Of a DNA stretch of 64,000 nt, positions 24,241 through 38,600 are shown piece by piece. A program made the position numbers and the translations under genes. The DNA is taken from assembly GCF_051106095.1 (NCBI RefSeq), contig NC_135785.1, positions 220,025,045 through 220,089,044 of the forward strand, written 5' to 3'. The notes beneath the pieces are model-generated. The model was not told the origin of the DNA. It did no database searches and saw only the letters and a list, made by a program, of their open reading frames with translations. Numbering within the stretch: position 1 is the first letter of the stretch; every line of letters begins with the position of its first letter. The DNA is from Pogona vitticeps. Lineage: Eukaryota > Chordata > Lepidosauria > Squamata > Agamidae.

Positions 24241-26070
24241 ATAGAAGTAGGGGAGGGTGGGCTCTGCTGTTATCTACCATAACTGTGCAATCATAAGGCT
24301 CTGTAGTTGTAGCACTTGAAAAACAAAGTCCAGCCAAGCCAAGTAGAGGGTTCTTCCTGAGTCACTTAGTATCCTACTAAGCTTCCCTTGAAGAAAAGGT
24401 CCCACTGGTATAATAATAGGGTTATACCATGTGCTCCCATATGGCTGTTGTTCAAATAGTGATCTCCATGAAGAAAAAGTGTCCTCTGCTTGCATATTAT
24501 TATCTTATATTATTTTGCTGGCAGGACTTCTCAATCAGTGGAAGCTCAATAAGATACTGGTCTCACAGGTCAACTTTGTTATTTAGTTGGTCTTGAAATT
24601 TAGCTGTATGATGATGTTACCTTCAGAAAGACTGCAACATGCCCTTGTTTGACTGACTTGAATTTTTTGCCCATCTTTTCAGTGCCATCTCCCCCATACC
24701 TCCAAAAGACAAATCGGAAACAAAGTAATAGATTTTCCAGATTAAAACAGTTCTACTCAGAGGGTTTGCTCAAACATTTTTCCAGTGTGCGAAGGAAAAC
24801 AAGGCTACACGAAGTAGTTTCAATCTTGACAATACCCAGCTGACCAGTATGGGTTCCTTACATCCATGTTGACATTTTCTATCTCCTCCAGGGACAAAGC
24901 TGATTGAAAACTTTGCATGCAACTTATTTCCATCTCTGCAAATAGTCAAGACTTTGGAAGCAACTACTTGGCAGATACACAGCTACTTGCAATTTGTCCT
25001 GTAGCAATGGGATAATTACATTACTTTCAATTGTAACTTCAGAAAGAATAACCACTCCTTTTCAGTGTAAGCCTGAATTAGTAACTAGCTAATTTTGTGC
25101 CTGTGGAAAGAAGATGAATTGGAATGCCCAAGGGTTAATGCATGAATAAAATAGTGGCAAAATTTATTTTAGTCCTGAGAAAATTAATAGAAGTTGTTTA
25201 CCAGTGGTGGCTTCAGGAATCTCAACCAGTTCTATTTCAAACTTTTTCTGATGCTATAAAGCAGTCACAATTCTCAAAAAGAGCAGAGAGACTGGAGAGC
25301 AAGCAACACAGAACCATGAACATACATGATACCACAACAATTCACAGCACTTGGTTCACTTTGAGTTTGTAAGTCTTATTAAATTGTTTCATGCCTGGAT
25401 AAGCTCACATTGCTTAGAGAGGAATGGTTAGCCCCTGCCCTTTCTGTCATCATTTTCAACATGTGTAAAGGAATAAGCCTTTAGAAATGGCAGGGAGACA
25501 AGATCACGCAGTTTGAGTGCCAGTCTACTGTGCCATGTTGTGGGTGTTGAAATGATGGTGAGGTGGACAGGAGGTTTTGATCCACAAACTAGGGGCTCAC
25601 AATATTTAGATGGTTTGAAATCTAGCCATAAGTAATCTTTCACTTACATTTGAGAAACAGGAAATTAGACCTACTTTTTAAAAAACAGTACTGTAACTGA
25701 AGCAACGACTAACATATATTTGTGGCTTAAGACCTAGCTATAACTAATTAGTTTTAAAATACAGTTTTCTGAGCTCTGCCTCTGAGCAGTCAGGTTCTAT
25801 GCAGAATTGCTAAGAGGTGTGACTGGTCTATGTATACAGTGTCAGGGGTGTGTGGCTACCCTGCCTTGGCAGGCATGAATAAAACTTCTGGATGTTTAAC
25901 ACCCCTACAGTGCACTAATCATTTTGACCCTGCCCTGTTCACCATTGACGGAATCACTGATGATTCCTCCTAAACCATATGGCAAAAAATATTTGAAGTC
26001 ATTTTAAAACATACTGTAATTTAATTGGGCTACAATCCTTTATGTTCTTACATGGAAGTAAATACTCAGT
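24241..26070. other. intergenic 3' flank of CD101, nothing recognised
   Basis: No recognised exon. It may contain the end of the CD101 3' UTR. Confidence 0.35.
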
Positions 26071-26247
26071 GGGGTACACATTCCCTCTCTCCCCCCAGCA
26101 AGCTGGGTACTCAATTGGAAAGTACCTTGGAAGGATGGAAGGCTGTCAACCTTGAGCTGGCTACCTGAGCTTGCTGGGATCAAACGCAGGCCATGAGTAG
26201 AGACTTAACTGCAGTTTAGCAGTTTAACCACTGCACTGCAAGGTTCG
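26071..26247 (-). mobile_element. Sauria-type SINE, decayed, in CD101 3' flank
   Basis: Contains CCCAGCAAGCTGGGTACTCA, GGAAGGATGGAAGGCTG and CAGTTTAACCACTGCACTGC, the reversed body and A-box of the SINE at 10986-11238. It lies 95 bp beyond the CD101 stop codon on the same strand, so it is probably transcribed in the 3' UTR. Confidence 0.75.
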
Positions 26248-26342
26248 TGAAAACCAGGGTTACTTATGCTGCATGTCCAAGCCCACAGCCAACTGATTTA
26301 AAGACATTTACAGCCCATACAGCCTCAAATGGCATGCCTTGG

Positions 26343-26620
26343 TCAGTCCATTTCCTTGTTCTTGAGATGTATTGTTTCTTCACCTATTGCACCGGCACTA
26401 CTTTTGCCAGTGGGCTTGAGGTCGGCTGGTGCCAATGCTCTCAGTTCTTCATCAGGAGCTGTCTTCTTTTCCACATTCATTTTTCCACGTGAAATGAATT
26501 TGGCTTTGAAGTGTAACACGAGAAAAATAACCACCAGGATAAGGAACAGAACTGGAGGGTAGAATAAGATGAAGTGGTATAGCGATTGAGAAGAACAGAT
26601 CTGGGTGGAATTGCTGGGTG
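26343..26620 (-). CDS. CD101: CD101 exon 9: membrane helix, cytoplasmic tail, stop
   Basis: This is 278 nt of coding sequence (codon 946 to stop TGA at 26343-26345), with acceptor ...TTGTTTGTTGCAG. It begins [12 protein letters not shown], aligned with human EPTLPSRICSSA, including the conserved juxtamembrane Cys-Ser-Ser. A hydrophobic helix of about 22 residues ([15 protein letters not shown] and on) leads into [11 protein letters not shown], a basic stop-transfer stretch like human YWKARKLSTLR. The remaining tail is rich in Glu and Lys and has no tyrosine, hence no ITIM or ITAM. The 3' UTR must start at 26342, and a SINE lies about 95 bp downstream. Whether a further alternative tail exon exists cannot be told from sequence alone. 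Confidence 0.93.
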
Positions 26621-29600
26621 CTGCAACAAACAAGCAAATTTAGTTTTTTTCCCCCCTCATCTTCCATTATAAGTTTACAAACAAAGGTGAAGTACGGTTT
26701 AAAAAATGATTTACACAATCCCCATTCCAAGCCATTCCAACAAAGGAAGAGAGCAGACTTCTGAGAGAAGTCGCCAAAGATGTGCATTGTGATCAAGAAA
26801 GGCTAACTCTGAAATAAGTGTGTGAGTCTTAAAAGTGGCACAATGCTTTTGTTTTTATGTTGTTTCCATTTTTGCATAGGAGGTGGTCAGTACTGTTAGT
26901 GCAAATATAGATCCTCCTTGGGATATATCTGCACTGCACTTTTGCTCTCTTTTAAAAAAACATTTACCATTATTTACCAACCATGTTCTAGTACTATGTT
27001 CATAGGTGAGAATCAATGCAAATGGGCATAAACCAGAAATAGAAACTTGTTAATACTCCAAAACCTTTCAGTGTCCCAAGGTGGAAACTACCATAAATGA
27101 GCCAATTTGTGTAACAACTCATAAAGTCATGGTATACCAGTGAAAGTGTTTGGTTGGAAATGGAAATCATTAATAGATTTTATACTGTGAAACGTAAGAC
27201 TCAACAGAGATAGGGAGTGGCCCTTTATTTACTTACTTTTCATCTTATTATGTCTCCCTTTATCACCCGTGGATGCTGCCTGAAAGTGGGTCACACCCAC
27301 ACTACTTAGATCTTAAACTCATTCATGCTACTCTTTTCATTTGACATGTCTAATAATGCTATCTTGTTTTTGTAAAAAAAAAAATTCCTAGCCCCTAAAG
27401 GTTTGCTTTATTGGGACTGAAATGAGAATTTAGGTCTATTACCTTTCAATTTATGAAGTTTAGTTATACAGAGGGGTCATGGATGCAGCTTGACTGAAGG
27501 ATGCAATCAAACTATTTTGGAGGTCCAATTGTGAAAAATCACCTTGTAGCAATACTTCAATCACCAAGGTATAATAACAAGGTCAATGCCATGTAGAAAT
27601 AAGAGTTTTATAGCACTTTAAAGATTAACCAACTTGGGCATAAATATTTGTAGACCAGAGCTCAATTCATCAGATGGAAATGTATGCTAGATAAAAGTCC
27701 TTAAGGACCCATTAAATTCCTTGTTTTCTTTTGCTACAAAGACTAACATCTCTTCCCTTCCCTTTTTAAAACACTAGATTTGGTGGCTGTCATTTATGCT
27801 GGTTCATTGGAAGCTGGTTGTGTCCTTAGTAAATAATTAACACAGCTGCTCCAAGACTAACATGGTTTCGCCCTGAAAAGTTTTGCCATGTGAAAATTAT
27901 GTGTTGAACCTCTTTTGAGTTTTTAAAGAATCCTCCTAAGCCTTAGCATCCATGTTGTAATACTATAAACCCCTCTGAGAGAGAAAATGTTCTTTGAACC
28001 ACCAGCTAGCCTGAGTCATGTAATTTTATGGGAAAGGGCAGGTTCCAGACAACGTTTGCAACCTCTCTCTCTCTCTCTTTTGTTTCCACAAAAAAATCTA
28101 TTGGGAGAGGGAAAATAGCTGTACAATTATTTGTAAAAGGAATCAGTAGGATCTGAATTCTCCATCTGGACCTTTTGATTCTTCTGGAAATAAAGCAAAT
28201 TAATCCAGCGTTGTGGCATGCGGTGTGGGAAAAGGGAGCTCAAGTAAGCTCTGGCATAAAATCTAATATTGCGCTATATCTGTTTTACAAGAGCCTGCAC
28301 CTTCACTAGTGCTCTTTTATTGTGTCCTGTATTGTTGTCCAGTGGTCGCAGTTAGATGCATGGCTGGAAAGTTCCAAGGTCAAGAGAGACAAACACACAA
28401 AATTAGAGTATTATTACCTGAGGGAAGTACCACAAGGCTGCTGAATCCTGATTGACTCGAAGCATAATGAACCTGACTGGCACTACAGTTGGCTGCCTGC
28501 CATTCTTCCACCTGGCAGTAGAACAGTCCAGCATCCAGCATCTCCACATTCTGCAGTGTCAAGCGAAAGTCACCCACAGAAGGGTGGTGGAGGTGCAACC
28601 TTCTTAACAGCTTCTTATTCCCACCATACTCAATGACACCGTTGCCCTTCATTTTCACCAGTGATTCTGTATGTTCAGAAACTTTAAACCAGGTGATTGA
28701 GAAGCGGGAGGTGGCCTGTACTGAGCTCTGCATAATGCATTTCAGGGTCACATCCTCATTTTCAGTGGCAATGATGCTGTGGTTCATTTTTTCAATGTGT
28801 AGCTTGTTTTCTGGTGACAGACAAGAAAACCCTATATTGAAGATTTCCCACTTGAGGGTCTTTTTGCACAACTAGCGAGCAAGCCATCCTCATTGATGTT
28901 TATTAGCACCAGGCATTTCCTTCCTTATAATAGCTAGGCAATAACTGGGAGGGAATTGTACCCCAAATTGAGGCTACCTGGGGTTTACTCATGAGTAAGT
29001 CTGCCTTTGCACAGCTCTTGCAAAATTACTTAAAAAAATTAATTGTGGCCCAATTCCTCCTCCTTAATAGTTAGCTGGAGTTATAGTTATATATATATAT
29101 TTTAAGTAACCTTTTACATTCCCATTAGTTAAAATTACTTTAAAAGTTACATTTCAGTTACTTAAAGATATATACACCTAAGTGCTATAGGACTCTGATC
29201 CGCAATGAAAAGCACACTTTTCATATGCACTTCATAAGTGCCTGAACACCCACAGCAGAGAACGAGGCAGTGGAATGAGCCAGTGAGTGTGAGCCAGTCC
29301 TTGAACCATGTAACATCTCTGCTCTGCCATTTTGTGAGGTCAATGTTGTAACTATAAAAGTAACTCAAAAAATAACAGTGATGCCACAAAAGTAGTGAAG
29401 TTATCCTTTTACAAGAAAAAATAAATGTAGTTATGCCTTTGTTAGTGGGGAAAAAAAGAACTGATTATACAGTATTAGTACTGTATATAGTTACTCCCAA
29501 TCTGTGTTTATGCACAGGATTCAGAGCAGGGGCTGGGAACATCAGGTTGAGTTGCTTGGGTGAATCTACTCGTCATAACTCCTTGTTTGAAGCAATATGA

Positions 29601-32600
29601 GATTATGTCTACTTAAAAGTAGACCTACTCGCAAACAAACATTCCAGTGTGCTGATTATCACTTGAATATAGACAGCCTGGGGCATGAGAGGTTCATATA
29701 AATTTGACGCAAAGAATAAAAAATTTTTAAATGTCAAAGCAATTTTTATATAGAAAAAAAATCCCTTCTCTATGGGAAAAAACTGCACAGTAGTTTTGAA
29801 AGCCTGTCCCACGTGCAAAGTTATCTACACACATCCCACACATAGAATGGTTAGAAGTCTGGTTTCGATGGAATATATTCTTCTCCAGCATGATTATCCA
29901 CACTATTTTAGGAATGACAAGGGATTGGACTAGCCACTAAACTATTCCTGGCATTGTTTCAGAAAATTACTTCTTAAAAGGTCCTGCCAGTTTAGAACTA
30001 TCCATTGCTATTCAGTGGCATTATTCTAATCAGGGCATAAACACAGTGGTGAAGTAACTTTTATCATGAAGTACATTCCCATAGTTTCAATGGGATTAAA
30101 TTCCAAATGACTGTGTCCAGAACCACAACTTTAATTATCTTTTGACTGCAATCTTGTTCTCAAAATTCAACCTAACGGAGAACAGCTATTAAAGAAATGG
30201 TATGTCACTAGTGCATCAGACTGCGGCAGTCTGTCTTCAGCCCTTAGCAGGTAAGCTCCAAGACAGCCAGCAATTCTGTTCTAGCAGATACTATAATAAA
30301 CCATAAAAGGCAAAGAGCCAATTTCCTCTCCTCTGTGCCCCTGGTTTTATTTTATTTTATTTTGTTCTCTTCTTTTATTTCCAGTCTCATATCCAGCATT
30401 CCTGAACTTGCTCAGGCAATCTGCTGCATTGACGGTGGTAATTTTTGTCTCCCTTTCCTGTTAAATATAGATTTTTTTTTCTTCTTGTTTTTCTACCAAA
30501 CTTGAGCATGGCTTCTTGTGAACTTTGTCTACCTCTTGGTTCTTTGTGGCCTCATTTTGATTCCATTTATGGGTCAATGGGTTCACCACAAAAATGCCCA
30601 GATGGAATCCTTTATATCTCATGCTGAATTTGAACAAACTGTGAGGTGAAATATATATATTCTGCTTGAATTCTGAAATTTGCATTTACGAATAGTAATA
30701 ATCATGTGCTGTCAAGTCAATTCTGACTTATGGTGACTCTTGCCAGTTTTTCCAGGTCTAGAATACTCAGAAGTGGTTCACTGGGCCCTTCTCCTACGGC
30801 ACCTTGGGACTGTGCAGCTTGCCCATGGTCATACAGGCTGTCTCTACTTCCAGGAGACAGACACGGTGGGGAATCCAACTTCAACCAAATACCGAAACCA
30901 CTAAGTAATATGAATTAAGTACAGTGGTGCCTTGCATAGCGATCGCTCCATTTAACGAAGAAATCGCTTTGCGATGATGTTTTTGCGATCGCTTAGTGAT
31001 GGTCCCTATGGGGAAAATTTGCTTTCCAATGATCACAGGGAAGCGATCATCACAAAGCCCCCATTTTCGGCCAGCTGATCGGCGGTTCCAAAATGGCCGC
31101 CGGGTAAACAAAATGGCCGCCTGCTGTGTTGCCTTGCTTTAGAGGCACCAAAAATGGCCGCCCCTATGGAGGATTTTTGCTTAAGGTTAGTTTTTAAGCC
31201 CATAGGAATGCATTAATGGCGTTTTAATGTGTTTCTATGGGCTTTTTAATATCGCTTAGTGATGAAATCGCTTAGCAGCTATTTTTGCTGCACGGATTAA
31301 CATCACTAAGTGAGGCACCACTGTATATGTATCTGCTGCAGTTTCCTCTTAGCAGATCAGTGTTAGGGTAATACTTTGGATCCTAAGTGCTACTGAAATG
31401 CCGCTGAGAGGGTTCTCCGTTATAACAGAACAGTGGCCATGTGGTATGCATTTATCTATTAATACCAATATTATTAAAAACAAAACAAGATGTGCCTTGT
31501 GTAGCTTTCAGTCTGAGATCCACAGCTCCAGAACATGAAACGTAGATAAGTGAAATGTAGCATGCATGCTAGATGCATGCTGGGGGTGTTGTTTGGTTTT
31601 TAAAAAATACATTGATTCTAATTTAATTTTGATTTAGACATATTTTCAACATCTCTGTATTCGAAGGCTGCCATATACCTCCAGTCTTTAGATGGCAGAC
31701 ATTCCTAAACAATACTGTACATAGATTCACAGTCACTACAGTTTGAAGCCAGTAGTGAGTAGTATGCCTCTTTCAAAAGACTGATGTGGAAAAATATCTC
31801 CCTCAGATGTCTAGAGGGATGCACTATGGCAAGGGCCATGGTTATGGTTTCCCATGGATCTGGCTTCTTTCAGACAACCACACTGACAGCTACTTGGTTG
31901 CTTTTTCTGATAGTGTGTCAAAAAGGGAGGGAGGCAGTTGCGACCTATGCACATTCTATTCTTCTCTCCATACGCGTATAAAATTGCGAAACTCTATTTG
32001 TTATTTACACTAGCATAAGTGCAATGGCAAAAATCACATTGGCTAATTGCAATTGTATTGTTCACCATGTGCAAAGTCACATGGCGGAATACAAGCAGCA
32101 ACTAAATGATGAGCCTAAATTCACCATTGCAATTTGCACCATTATACTTATACTGGTGTAGATAACCAATACGATGTAGGCCAATATATATATACTTGTG
32201 TATGTGTGTGTGAGAGAGAGAGAGACCGAGACCGAGGAGTATATACATATAAACACACATGCAGTTATATGACAGCCAGTGAGGTATAGTGGATAGAATG
32301 ACAAACTAAGATTCAGAATTCAGATTAGTGATGTGTATTCAGATTCATAAATATTCAGAATTCATTGAATAATGCCATATTTTGATAGTTCCAAATATAT
32401 TCAAATCCATTTTTATAGTTCTGTATATAATAATAATTTATAATATTCAGCATTGCATTTATTCCTATACATTAGAAAGCAAAAGGCTAAGTTTCTGTTT
32501 GCTACGAGGAAAAAATGAAAGTGAAACCTATTTCTGGAATACTTTCTTGAGAAAGGAAACTTAAAGACATTCTGGCACCAAGGGCAGTGGGTGCAGAGAC

Positions 32601-35600
32601 CAAAGTGTCTCCTGATTGGGGTTGCTATTGGTTTCCCAAGGGCGGGATCTGGGGTGAGAGTACAGATCTGTACATGATGTCTGACACTGAAATCACCCTT
32701 CCCCTCCAGCTGCACTTTTCCCACCAGTTGCCAGAACTAATAATGATGACAGGTTATGAACATGTAGTCAAAAATTGGAGCTTCCAAGAAGTCAATAATC
32801 TGGAAGCATTTTCAACCATGTGTAACATGTTCACATGGTTGAGTACAGGCACTGCAAGAAGGTGCTCAAGCATGGGCAAAACGTGGACCACCTCTTCAAT
32901 AGTAGCATGCTCAGTCAACTGAAAACTCAACACAGGGCATTGCTGCTGGCAAATGAAGTAGGTACTGTGGAGGTAAGTGGTTTCCTTATTGTGAAGTGTA
33001 ATAGCCATCAGAGGACAGAGATTGAGCCACCAGCCTGGGGAGCAGGGACATAGATGGGCAAATATCAAGAGGTGGGAGGCAGCAAATCCCAGACTTGGGT
33101 CACAATAATACATTCCAGACTTGGAGGAGAAAGATCTCCTGCAGATGTAAAAATGCCATGATTACTTGTCCTCAATGACCAGCCATTCTTTCTGGTGGAG
33201 AACACTGGCTTCCATAGGCTTGTGGCAGAACTAGCATCTCAAACATGGTAGGGGCTTGTCCTCCAGAGACACAACCTCAGAGGAAGCACATGGCAGAGGC
33301 AGAGAAGCAAATGCAGGAGCTTTGCAAGCCAAAAGAGATCAAAACCTTGTCTCACTGGGCTAAGAAGTCTGTTTTAGGGAAGTCTGGCCAAGGTGGCAAT
33401 GGGAATGCTCTCTTGCCTACCAACTAGAATGCCTACTGAGAAAGTGTTCTCTTTGGCAGGGGGACATTGTCAGTCTAGGACACTCATGCTTATAACCTGG
33501 GTCTGTAGAAAAACACTTCCTTAAGGTCAAGGTTACCATTTCTGGACTTCCCTAAGTCCTCTTTAAGTAAGAGAGACAGAGATGGGCAAATCTATGCCCC
33601 ACTACTGGGTATGCCATGCTAATTGCTATTACAAGATTGTACTCACTCACTCAATTGTGCTGCTCCCATGCTGTTGGTACTACTTCCACCCACCACAGGC
33701 TATCTGCTGCTCCCATCTGCCTGCCAGTGCTGCTCATACTCACTCCCCATTGCAACCAGTCCTCTGCTATCGGGAAATTCTTAACATTCCAAATTTTGAA
33801 TTCAAAGGGCTGCAATTCTGAATTTTGAATCTGAATTTTGATGCTAGTGCACATCCCTAGTTCAAAACTTTGCTTGGCCATGGAAGCCCATTTGGAAGAG
33901 TCTTCAATTCTGGACAGTTTTATGCTCAAGAGTCACCTATTAATTGAGCTGGATTACAGCTCTCAGAATACAGAGATTCTAGGGGGAGGGGGAAAGATTC
34001 TCTTTTTTTCTAGTCCAAAAAAAAGTAGCTTTCCCAAGATTTGACTATCCAGCCACATAAATAACATAAATAAACTGGTTACCTGAAGGCTTGAAATAGA
34101 GCATGGTTTTTCCAGATTCTGTTTTTCCAAGTTTGTACCAGCTGCCATCCATTGACCACATCCATTCGTCAACCACACAGTAATATTGGCCCTGGATATC
34201 ATAATCTGGAGACAAAATAAGCAGTCGGTAGAGATGACTGGAGACCTTCGCACTGTGAAATCTTGATTTCTGATTCGGAAGACTGAATGCTTCTCCATAT
34301 TCCAATATATTACTATAATTGGTCTTTAAAATAATCAGTGGAGCTGAATTCACAGCGGACAATGGCAGAAAATACCAAGTGACACTCAGCTGAGAATTCC
34401 CTTTTGTCAGCGCTGAGATTTTGCAATCAATAGTTGCATCTTCCTTGTTAGAGATTTCCAAAAGCTTTGCATCTGTGCGGACTTCCAGCTTGCTTTCTAC
34501 ATGAAGAAATAAAGAGATCAGTAAGTGAGTATTGCTGGTGCCACAATTAGGGGCAGCTCATGAGTTCAGTGAGAGTGGGAACCCCCCTCTCCCTCCTCCC
34601 CAATTTGAGAGCACCCCCTGCATTCCAGTCACAGGCTGCCTATGTTCATTGAAAGATTGTTTTTAAGGAGGCACTAGAGAATTAAAAAGACAAGTAGAAA
34701 TAGGAAACGTTTGGTAAACAGATTTCTGTTTTCAAGGAATATGTCAGAATTGCAAAGCTGTACAATTTGGTAGTAACTGAATATTTAATGCAGGAACTGT
34801 TGCAATGCCCTTATTATTCTGCTGCGTACTGTTCATCATGCAGGCTCCCCATGTAATCCAGAACCCTTCATTATCAGGTTCTAAATCACGCATAGAATCT
34901 ACGTGCCTCCTGCAGACACCCTGCTTTTTACCTTATGTTCACATGCATGGATAGTGCCAATGTAATTCTAGTCAAGTGGAGCTGGGATAACATTGGGAAA
35001 AAAAGTATTAAAAAAGACCTGGGAGTTTGTGCTACAGACAGACTTAAATTACTGCTATTTATACTATTTTTAAAGAGAGAATACAGTATCTATTTCTCTT
35101 TTATTCCTGAATCTCCATCTTAAATATATTATAGACTGCTGTTGCAAATATGCTGGAAAATGCATCAGTTCCACACCTTGCTTTCTCATGAAATTTGAAA
35201 GCTTGCACGGTATGTTTTCAATTGGTCTTCAAACATATAATGTCTCTGAAATCCCATGGCTTAGTGCAGTAAATTGCACTAGAGTAGGCCCATTGAATCT
35301 GTGGGAATTTCTCAAATCAACACATCATAAATTCCATTGATTCCAATGGGCCTACTCTAGTGATTTATTTTAATGTAGTAAGTTGCAGCTACAGTGGTAC
35401 CTTGGTTTACGAATGCCTTGGTTAACATAATTTTCAGTTTACGAGCAAAAATCCACTGAAAATAATGCCTCAGTTTACAATTTCCCCCCCGCAATATGAA
35501 GCAAGTTTGCATTGTGCCTGGGAGGTTTATAGTGCTGCATCCTTGCATGCATTCCTATGGAAAACTGTGTTTCAGTTTGTGAATTTTTCACATTATGAAA

Positions 35601-38600
35601 TGCCCTGGAGAACGGATTAAATTTGTAAACCGAGGTACCACTGTAGAGTAGGCCCGTTGGAATAAATGGGATTTATGGAGGTCTTGACTAACCAAATCTC
35701 CACAGATTCTGTGGGCCTTCTCTAGTGCAATTTGTTATACTAAGCAACAGGTTTCAACCACTTTTTTTAGATTTGTTTTCTGCCTTCTCCTGTTTACTTG
35801 GACTGCTTCCACATTTATTCCACAAGGATAAATATGGATTGTATTTCTGCCGTAGATAAAGACTGATGTATCATCCTGAATCAGGATGGAGAGCATTTCC
35901 TCCCATGGCCTGCATGCCTCAGTCAAAAAAAAAAAGGTTGAAATAACTACTGTGTTTCCCGAAAATAAGACAGGGTCTTATATTAATTTTTGCTCCAAAA
36001 TGCATTAGGACTTATTTTCAGATGATGTTATATTTTATAGTCATGTCAACTTCTGGTTGTTGCATAATGCTGCACAATGGTGGAGGGCGGGGTTTCACTT
36101 AACTAGGGCTTATTTTGGGGATACGGCTTATTTTCAGGGAAACAGGATAGTTGAAAACTTGTTTCCCAGCTTGTTGAATTTTTCATCAAGCTGGGAAACT
36201 ATTCATTATTTTAACTATTAAAAATAAAATAACTATTCATTATTTTAATCATTAAAACATCTAGTGACACCATTTTAGTTTCTTGTTATGTCAGCTTGTT
36301 CAGGTAATGTTCAGTAATTCTTAAACCATTTAAAGTAAATTTTTAAAAAAGGAGAGCCAGACAAGATAGGAGCTACTATTATCCTAGAGAGCAATATATA
36401 GAGATGGGGATATTTGTATTCGTATATGAATACAGTGGTGCCTCACTTGACGAGGATAATCCGTTCCAGCAAAATCGCTGTAGACCAAAATCGTTGTCAA
36501 GTGAAAGTAAAAAAAAACCCATTGAAAAGTATTGAAAACTGGTTCAATGCGTTCCAATGGGCGAAATACCTCAGCGTCCAGCGAAGATCCTCCATAGGGC
36601 GGCCATTTTCCGGTGTCTGTATAGTGAGGAATCTGTCCTAAAACACAGCGGGGAGCCATTTTGCACAGTGGGTGGCCATTTCGAAGACCCAACGATCACC
36701 TGTTTTGTTCATTGTTAAGCGAAAAATCGGTTCCCCAAAGCAGGGAACCGATCATTGTCAAATGATTTTTCCCTATTAAAACATCATTTTGCGATCGCTA
36801 TAGCAATTGCAAAATACTCATCGTAAAGCGATTTCCTCGTCTAATGAGGTAATCGTCAAGCAGGGCACCACTGTACAAATATCCCTGCACAGCTGTAGGT
36901 AATGAGGATATGGCCCCTGGGGCCAAACTGTCCACTCACATGTCTGGCGGTGGCAGCCCCTCTCTTCCTTCTGATCACTCCGGAGCACCGCTCGGCTAGT
37001 CACTCCTCAGTCTTGCAGGGAGACTTGTCCTCCCTCCCTCTGCCAGGAGTGGCTAGCCAACCAAGAAGAGAACGGCGCTCGGGAGCGATTGGAAGGATGA
37101 GCAGAGCTGCCACCACTGGCGGATGTGCGAGTAGACGGTCCAGCCACTGGGGCCGTGTTAATTCTAGCTGCGTGGAGATATTTGTATACAAATATTCCCA
37201 TCTCTACTCATATAGACTGTTTCCACCTTAGTTTAGTTAGTAAAATGTCAACATATTTGTGCAGGAGGGGTACTGGAAGGGTGAATCCATGCAGGGACGG
37301 TATCAAAGGCCACTAAGATACTGAGGAGGACCAACAAGGACATATTGCCCCTGTCAGCCTCCATCAAGTCCAACTGGAACGGATCAAGGACATTGTTTCC
37401 TCCAGGAGTTCCTGGAGCTCATCGGCCACCACCCTTTCACCCACTTTACTCAAGAAAGAAACATTGGCGATGGGCATATAATTCCCAATTTCGTCCATTG
37501 CCAAATTAGATTTCTTTTGAATGGGTCTAATGAGTATCTCCTTGAGGGCAGGGAAAACCATGCCCTCCTGGAGATACCCATTAATTACTGCAGTGGCTCA
37601 TTCTGTTACTGGCTTGGCTGCTTTGATGGGCCAGGCTGGACAAGGATGTAAAGAGGAGGTGGTGGCACAACAGCACGCAAGCATCCTGTCCACCTCATTG
37701 GATGTCACAGGTTGAAAGCAAGTTAACTTCACCAGACAAGACGATGCACTGGACATCTCAGCTCGATCTACTGTTTGTAAAAAGGGATCAAGGTCCCGGC
37801 AGATGGCCTCCACTTTAGATTTTTAAAATGCCACAGATTAGTCACAGGAAATACTAGAGGGAGGCCTTTCACTTTGGCTAACTCCGGATAGATTGCGTAT
37901 TATACGGAAAAGTTCCACCTGCTGGTTGTGAGCTTTGCTTCTCCAGTCAGCGAAGAATGCTCTTCTAGCAAACTTTACCTTAGCTAGGTAAAGGTTAGAT
38001 GCGATCCTGGCAGCTTTTAGATTAATTTCTGTCAGGGTCCTTCTCCAAATACACTCTAACCTTCTCCGATTATGCTCCATGGCTCTCAGCTGCTGGTTAA
38101 AGCAGGGAGCTGTTAGGGCTCAGCGGCGGAGAGGGCGTTTAGGTGTGATCGTGTTGACTGCCTTGGTGGTGGTGGTATACCAGTCATCCACCAGAGCATT
38201 GACAGGAGTGCCAACCAAGTCAGCCAGAATCCCCCGCATGATATCTTGGAATCCATCAGGATCCAGTAACCTGTGGGGGCAGACCATCTTAAAGGGTCCA
38301 AGCTCCCTGCGAAAGGGAAGTGCCACTGAGAGGCTGCATTTAATTAGGTGGTGATCCAACCATGACAAGGAGGCCAGTATCAAGTCACCCACCATTGGAG
38401 CACACTCTCTTTGCTCAGCAGCAAAGACCAGATTCAGCATGTCTTTTATACATTCTTGGGACCAATCACAAAATACATTACTGCATTTCACAATTAACAT
38501 AAGGTTACATCATTTTCTCCAGCTGTACAACATCAAGTCTTAAACCTTGGTACCCACTTGAATCCACTTAGTACATGACGCAGGTAATAGCAGCCATTTT

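Noticed and set aside
34935-35123. Possible extra exon in CD101 intron 6
   Set aside because: No V-domain cysteines or EW motif, wrong strand, and the neighbouring exons already join in phase.
37290-38490. Several open frames on the minus strand resembling a host enzyme
   Set aside because: They are broken pieces of an L2-like LINE, as shown by the reverse-transcriptase blocks shared with 55.3-57.2 kb.
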